DNA of 64,000 nucleotides from Centroberyx gerrardi (Eukaryota > Chordata > Actinopteri > Beryciformes > Berycidae), in contig NC_136006.1 in the NCBI RefSeq assembly GCF_048128805.1, positions 8,976,179 to 9,040,178 of the forward strand, in the 5' to 3' direction. How positions within the stretch are numbered: the first letter of the stretch is position 1; each line of letters begins with the position of its first letter. The notes under the pieces were generated by a model. That model worked only from the letters and a program-made list of their open reading frames with translations, searched no databases and was not told the origin of the DNA. Shown piece by piece: positions 58,901 through 64,000 of the stretch. The position numbers and the translations under genes were made by a program.

Positions 58901-61900
58901 ATATGTATTTCCCATCTTTTTTAGTGTAAGGGGTCTCATTCGTCAATGAACCAGTTTTGTGTTTGTTACCAGAAAATGTTTGTTTTTTCACCAGCTTAAC
59001 TTTCAATTGCTTATTTATCTGAATTCTGCTTTGCTGACTTCTTGATTCACTGGAGCTACCTGCTTTATCAACAAAGCCTTTCACTGTTAAATGAGATGTA
59101 CATGCACTCTCTCTTTGTTGATGTAATTCCTGGTCTTCTGAATCTTTGGTAATCATATTATCTAAAGGTGGAAGCTCCATTTGATCTGCATGTGTTCCTT
59201 TATCAAGTTGTTTGGATCCCTCCTGACCATGAACAGAGTTATCTTCTGGAGCCACACATGTAGTTGATATGCCTACAAATGTCCTGGTTTTCCGCTGAAG
59301 CGCTGGGCACTTCTTCACCAGGTGGCTATCAAGGCCTCGCCTCTGTTTGAACTGTGCCCCACAGGCTTGGCATTTGTGCCCCTTCAGCCTACCATGGCAC
59401 ATAGACTGGCAGTGGTACCTCAGAGCAGTCTCCTTACGAGTTACATAAGAGCACTTGTCACAGCGATAAACATCTTCACTCGGCACCACGAGCATTTGCA
59501 CCCGTCCTTCCAAAACCATAGCTTCTGCTTGGTCCCTGTCATGCTTCTTCATAGCCTTCAGGCGGATCTCAGACTCCAACTGATTTTGCCCAGAGGGATA
59601 AGAGGAACTGATTCCACCAGCATCCTCCACCTCAGATGCTTGAATCTGATTCTTTGCAGGCTCAACTGGTTGACTTGTATTATTCAGAGGATCGTAGTTG
59701 TCCTCTAAGTCACTTTGTTCACAATCTCCATCTGCCAAAGCTACACCATCTTCCTCTGATGAACTCATAGATGTAGAGATGTCTGTCTTTTCTTGTGGTG
59801 TGACAGACCCTTTACAATTTAAAGTGGGTATCCTGGAAGTTAGGTTTGTAGTATTTTCTACCTCATTTTGCATAGAAGGGGTTTCATATTCAGTAGTTGA
59901 TAGTGTAGTCAAAACAAGAGTACAGTACTCCTCAGGACTGTTCACAGATGGAGCACTATCTGAAATACTTTCATCAGCAACCTCTTGAGGAACAACATCA
60001 CAAATGTTTGCTGAATCCAAGGTTTGCAAACCAGCTACAGTTTCCTTGTTGGTGTTTTGGTCTGCTGGGTCAGTAAAATCAGATTGTTCTCTTTGGGTCT
60101 CAGTAGCTGGAGATGATGGAGCCCCTTCGGTGGATTGTTCAGATTGCTCATGAGCTGTTGAGGGCTTCTTGTAGAAATCTTGCATGAATTCAATTGAGTT
60201 CCTCTCCTTCTCCTTTGCAGCATAGTTCTCTAACCATGCTTTGTCCCCAGGCACGTACCCATGAGCTTTCCTCTTGTGCAGAAAGAGGCTGATGCTACTG
60301 AAAGACGAATAGAAGCAGAGGGCGCAACGGAACTCTTTCAGCTTGGTATGTTTGCAGTTCTCATGGTTTTGAAGGGCTTGGCGGTAGCAGGTAGTATATG
60401 TGCAGTATTTGCACTGATAGACAGTTGGCTGTTTCCCCTGTCCAGAGTGTTTGGCCAACATGTGATTGCGAAGCTCGTACTTGCGCTTGCAGGCATAAGC
60501 ACAGATCTCACACATGAGTGATTTGGCCTGATGTCGTAGTTTGTGGCTGTTTAGCTGGTCCATGCGGTGACAACGATAGGAGCACTGATCACACTGATAC
60601 CTAGAGGAGGAGACAGGAAATTGGTCATGAGAACAATAGTGTATAAAGACTACTGCTCCTACAGCCAAATTTTGGAACAGCGGTACAGGTACAATAAAGT
60701 CCAAAGAAATAATTTATTTGATAGATGTGTTTGTCCCCAACAGGGCCCCATCATAAATACATAAGTAAAAACATAATGAAAGGTTCCAAGTAACATCTAC
60801 CTGAGGTCCCCAGCATGTTTCCGCATATGCACATTCAAATAGTGCTTCCATTTAGTGACGTATCCACATTCAGCGCACATAAAGTTCTTGTCGTCTGAGT
60901 GAGTGAGCATATGTTTAGAGAGGTAGGACTCATCTCGGCACCTGAAGTCACAGAGGCTACACTTGTGGGGCTTCTCACCTTTTAAGAAAAAAAAAGAAAT
61001 GGGGTGATATAATGCCAGAATTAGTAGTTTCCACAGGAACGACCCATAGCACGAATGTACAGACTCATGACTGTAAGGTGCTTCAGATGAAAAGCACCAA
61101 TTAAACATTAATAAACCAATAAAACATTGAAAAACAATTGTATCCTCACCACTGTGCATCAACATGTGCCGTTTCAAGCCACGCTTATGTGAGGTCACAT
61201 AGCTGCACTGTGAACAGCGATGGATCTTCTCATTGGCGTGCAAATGTCCAATGTGCTGCTCAAACTCCACAGGGTTAAACGTGACAAAGGAGCAGAAGTC
61301 GCAGCAAAGCTCCTCATTCCCTGGGTGGCCTTGTCGCTGGTGCTGGAGGAAGACGGTCTTGTTGGAGCAAGAGAAATCACACTGCGAGCAGTGGTAGGCG
61401 AGGTGTGTCCGATGATGATCCTCCATGTCCTTCTCACTTCGGAAAATGGCACCGCAGGCGTGATGACGACATTCTACCGCCTTGACCCCATGCACTTTGG
61501 TAGTGTGTCTAAATAGTGCCTTGCGCAGGGAACTCTGGAAGGAGCAACCTTCTTGAAAACAAGCCACTGACTTGCGATCCAGCAGGATGTTGTGTGTCTT
61601 CATGTGAACCTTGAGGGACCTGCTCTGGCGAAAGCTTTGACCGCAGGTGGGGCAAGGATAGATGTTAGAGTCTATGTCACCCCCTGCCTCGTCAGCATGC
61701 ATGCTGGCAAGGTGGCGGCTGATTGCATTCCGCTCCACCGCCGAATACTCGCACAAGTGGCAGTGATGGACTTTTTCACCCGCCTCACGGAGCTTATGTA
61801 TGCGTAGCTTGCTCTTGCTGGTAAAGTAACGTTTGCAGGTGGAACACTGGAGGCTGGGGTCAGGGAAATGCAAGTGGAGGTGCTCCTGCAGGTGGGAGCG

Positions 61901-63288
61901 CATCTTGAAGCAGCGCCGACATTTGGGGCAGGTGTGGGTGCGATAGATGTGCTCTGCACCTTCTGCCAGGTAATCTATAGTACAAGAAGAACATATGAAA
62001 CTAATTTTAACAAAGTTACACAAAGTTACAAAATGTAATCCCTTTTGACCACTTGGACTTTTTAATATCACCTGACTAACCAGTATTTTTGTCATTTCTC
62101 TGTGCTTTATCATTTTATATATGCATATAAATAAACTTGACAATTCTGATCACATTAACTACCAGGCAGATAAGTGTACATACCTTTGGAAGGCGGTGTG
62201 TCAGTGTCAGTTGTAACTGTTAAGGGTTTGTCTTTTTCTACCACCTTTTTTGCTCTTTTCGTCTTGTGCGTTTGCCTCTCAGGCTCTTCCTCATTCTCTT
62301 CTTGTGATAATGATGACATATAAGCTGGGTTGGGTTTCTGTTTTCTTTTTGGCCTACCAGAGACCAGAGGCTGGTCGCTTCCATCAGTGCATGTTGTTGT
62401 GGGCACCATCTCATTCCCTAAGGATAAATGTGCAAACTTTTAATGGAAAATCTGTTTCTCTTTTAATGAAAAAAAAAACCCTTCAATAATCAGAACTGGT
62501 CAGTACAACCCCCCAAATAAAATATGATAAATGAAAATGATTTGCCCTTAGAAAAGGTTTTCCCATTGTAACCTCCATTAGTAAGGAAACCAAATACTTT
62601 TGCTGGCCCTCTCCACTCTCTCTCCCATAAGCCTTCTATTTTCTCACTAAATGTTGCTCGATGGAAGTCTCAATGGCTGAAACATCATACTTGTGTGACT
62701 TTTGTTGACAATATACACTGTATAACGAAGGGAAAGAGGGGTTTTCAATTTTAAGTTCGTGTCAAACAGCACAATCTTGTTCCAGGGCTGGGTGAACTTA
62801 CCTTGAGGGTCAGTAGGAGGACTATTGTGCTCCAAAGAGTGGTCACTCAGTTGTTTTGCATTATGGGTAACAAACTGGCAATGAAGGCAGCTAAAGGGCA
62901 TATGGTTCCGCCAATGGCTCTCCATCTCGCCTTGTGTGCAGAATGACAGTTTGCAGGACCGGAAGGAACAAGGAATAAGGGTGAGACTGTGTGTGGATGT
63001 CAAGTGGGCTTGGTATTCCTGTCGAACTGTGCTGCTGAACTGGCAGCCTTGCTCAGTGCAGGGGAAGGGACCTTTGGGTGCATGCTGTCCACCGTGGATT
63101 CGGAAGTGGTGTTTCAGTGCACCCGGCTTGGAAAATACCTCACTGCATAAGGAACACTTGTAATTCCCCAACTGTCCTTTACTGGTGGATGCTGTCAATC
63201 TCTTGGAACAAGAGTGTGAGTCAAACATGCCACTATCTGAGAGGCTTTCTCCACATTTCTCACAGAGATGGGGCTCAACTGTCTCCAT
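55936..63288 (-). CDS. ZNF142: ZNF142, multi-C2H2 zinc finger protein (7 coding exons, 1793 aa)
   Basis: Nuclear DNA-binding protein, a putative transcription regulator. Exons, minus: 63288-62802, 62417-62184, 61974-61150, 60978-60801, 60600-57600, 57212-57107, 56486-55936. Phases close to 1793 aa, somewhat longer than human ZNF142. About thirty C2H2 or C2H2-like fingers are visible, from CEKCGESLSDSGMFDSH in exon 1 to CRHCSYRAKQKFQVVKHLQRH in exon 7. Many are of the CxxC-F/Y-S/T type separated by short linkers, with a few TGEKPY linkers (exon 5 end, exon 7 start). Exon 5 alone encodes 1000 codons. It holds a long acidic Ser/Thr-rich, probably disordered stretch between two finger clusters. 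Exon 2 is basic and low complexity (KRKQKP, KTKRAKKVV). The start METVEPHLCEKCG lies just after an acceptor (caacag/acgcaATG), so a non-coding first exon exists upstream. The gene is convergent with PLCD4, as in human 2q35. Confidence 0.95.
56850..57055. repeat. SINE-like copy in ZNF142 intron 6
   Basis: Contains atgtcttgctcaagggcaac and ends ctctaatctttaggttacct, parallel to the copies at 39940 and 44150. Strongly diverged. Confidence 0.4.
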
Positions 63289-64000
63289 TGCGTCTGTTGA
63301 AAAAATAATAAAGCATAATTTGGGTTATAATGTGACAAATTTAAAAGGGCACGATGACAGACATTTGTAATTTGTGCCCAGTTGTGTTGCCATAACATGT
63401 AATAACGTGTTGTATGCATACAGATAAATTACACAGCCTACATGTTATTCAAACTGTATGAATATCCAACATTACCATTCTAACGTTACGATACAAACAG
63501 AATCTCGACCTACTGCCCGGGCTTCCGCAATCCTTTCTATCTGAAAAACAGTACATCAAGACCTTGTCAGTTTACTAGTATGGCTGGCACATCCAGCTCT
63601 TAATATCTGACCTTATTGAATTTCACTTCTCAATATTTCTTTTATTAGTAAGGATTGGTAGTGGTTAGGTTTCACTTACTTTTTTGATAATGTTAGCTAA
63701 CTCGAATCACTTCAACAACGTCGCCATTAGCTTCTTGTGGTTTTGGTCGCAAAACGGTTTAAATCCCAATTCCTGCTAACGTTAGTTAATTTCGCTATGG
63801 GGGTCTGAACAGACTGTACAGTGTACATTCAGGGCCACGCATAATATTATTTACCAAGCTTGTTAGCTTAGCTAGTTTAGCAACCTTGCGAGCAAAACAA
63901 TGTTGAGATAACACTGGTAGGAACTAGGAACGAAAATATCGCGGTCAGACGAACAGTCGGAATGATATTTACCAAACATAGGAAGTGTAGTAGAGGTCGC
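63289..64000 (-). promoter_or_regulatory. ZNF142 upstream region with 5' UTR intron
   Basis: A splice acceptor (tttttcaacag) ends about 5 bp before the ZNF142 ATG, so transcription starts further right. The interval 63690-63890 contains TTAGCTAAC, CTAACGTTAG, GTTAGCTTAGCTAG and several CpGs, as in the other two promoter intervals. No coding sequence was found. In human the next gene is BCS1L, which is not visible before the window ends. Confidence 0.5.

Noticed and set aside
1-64000. CRISPR arrays, prophage, toxin-antitoxin or other prokaryotic systems
   Set aside because: The window is clearly vertebrate nuclear DNA; the regular repeats seen are microsatellites and transposon ends.

Overview
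The window is vertebrate nuclear DNA, most likely from a ray-finned (teleost) fish. The genes are split into many short exons with GT-AG introns, and their encoded proteins align to single human orthologues over their whole length. The introns carry hAT-type miniature transposons, an L1-type LINE fragment, tRNA-related SINE-like repeats and long TG microsatellites. No operons, phage, CRISPR or bacterial features are present. I assembled exon models by hand: splice phases close without error in all six genes, and predicted lengths match or approach human ones (YBEY 168 aa, USP37 960 aa, CNOT9 297 aa, PLCD4 762 aa, ZNF142 1793 aa; MCM3AP is cut by the left edge after 1215 codons).

Layout from left to right: MCM3AP (GANP), minus strand, 137-8995, continuing off the left edge; a head-to-head promoter interval at about 9.0-9.8 kb; YBEY, plus, 9839-11567; a 1.3-2.1 kb tail-to-tail interval holding a decayed tRNA-Glu-like sequence; USP37, minus, 13723-29645 (23 coding exons); a second head-to-head promoter interval at 29.6-31.4 kb; CNOT9, plus, 31451-35181; about 5 kb of 3' UTR and intergenic DNA; PLCD4, plus, 40468-54048 (15 coding exons); a tail-to-tail interval; ZNF142, minus, 55936-63288 (7 coding exons), with its upstream region reaching the right edge.

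Two human synteny blocks meet here. MCM3AP-YBEY is the 21q22.3 pair, while USP37-CNOT9-PLCD4-ZNF142 is the 2q35 order. The junction lies in the YBEY/USP37 interval. The gene products work in separate housekeeping processes: mRNA export (MCM3AP), organellar RNA processing (YBEY), cell-cycle deubiquitination (USP37), mRNA deadenylation (CNOT9), phosphoinositide signalling (PLCD4) and transcription regulation (ZNF142).

I did not find an undescribed multi-gene system. The most interesting signals are at the level of DNA and splicing. A hAT miniature element sits 12 nt inside the first USP37 coding intron. A (TG)23(CG)3CAG acceptor precedes the PLCD4 exon carrying a catalytic histidine. A TTAGCTA/AACGTT-rich motif is concentrated at all the promoter intervals. 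Several hAT copies have perfect 8-bp target duplications, and the USP37 intron 13 is a nest of transposons.
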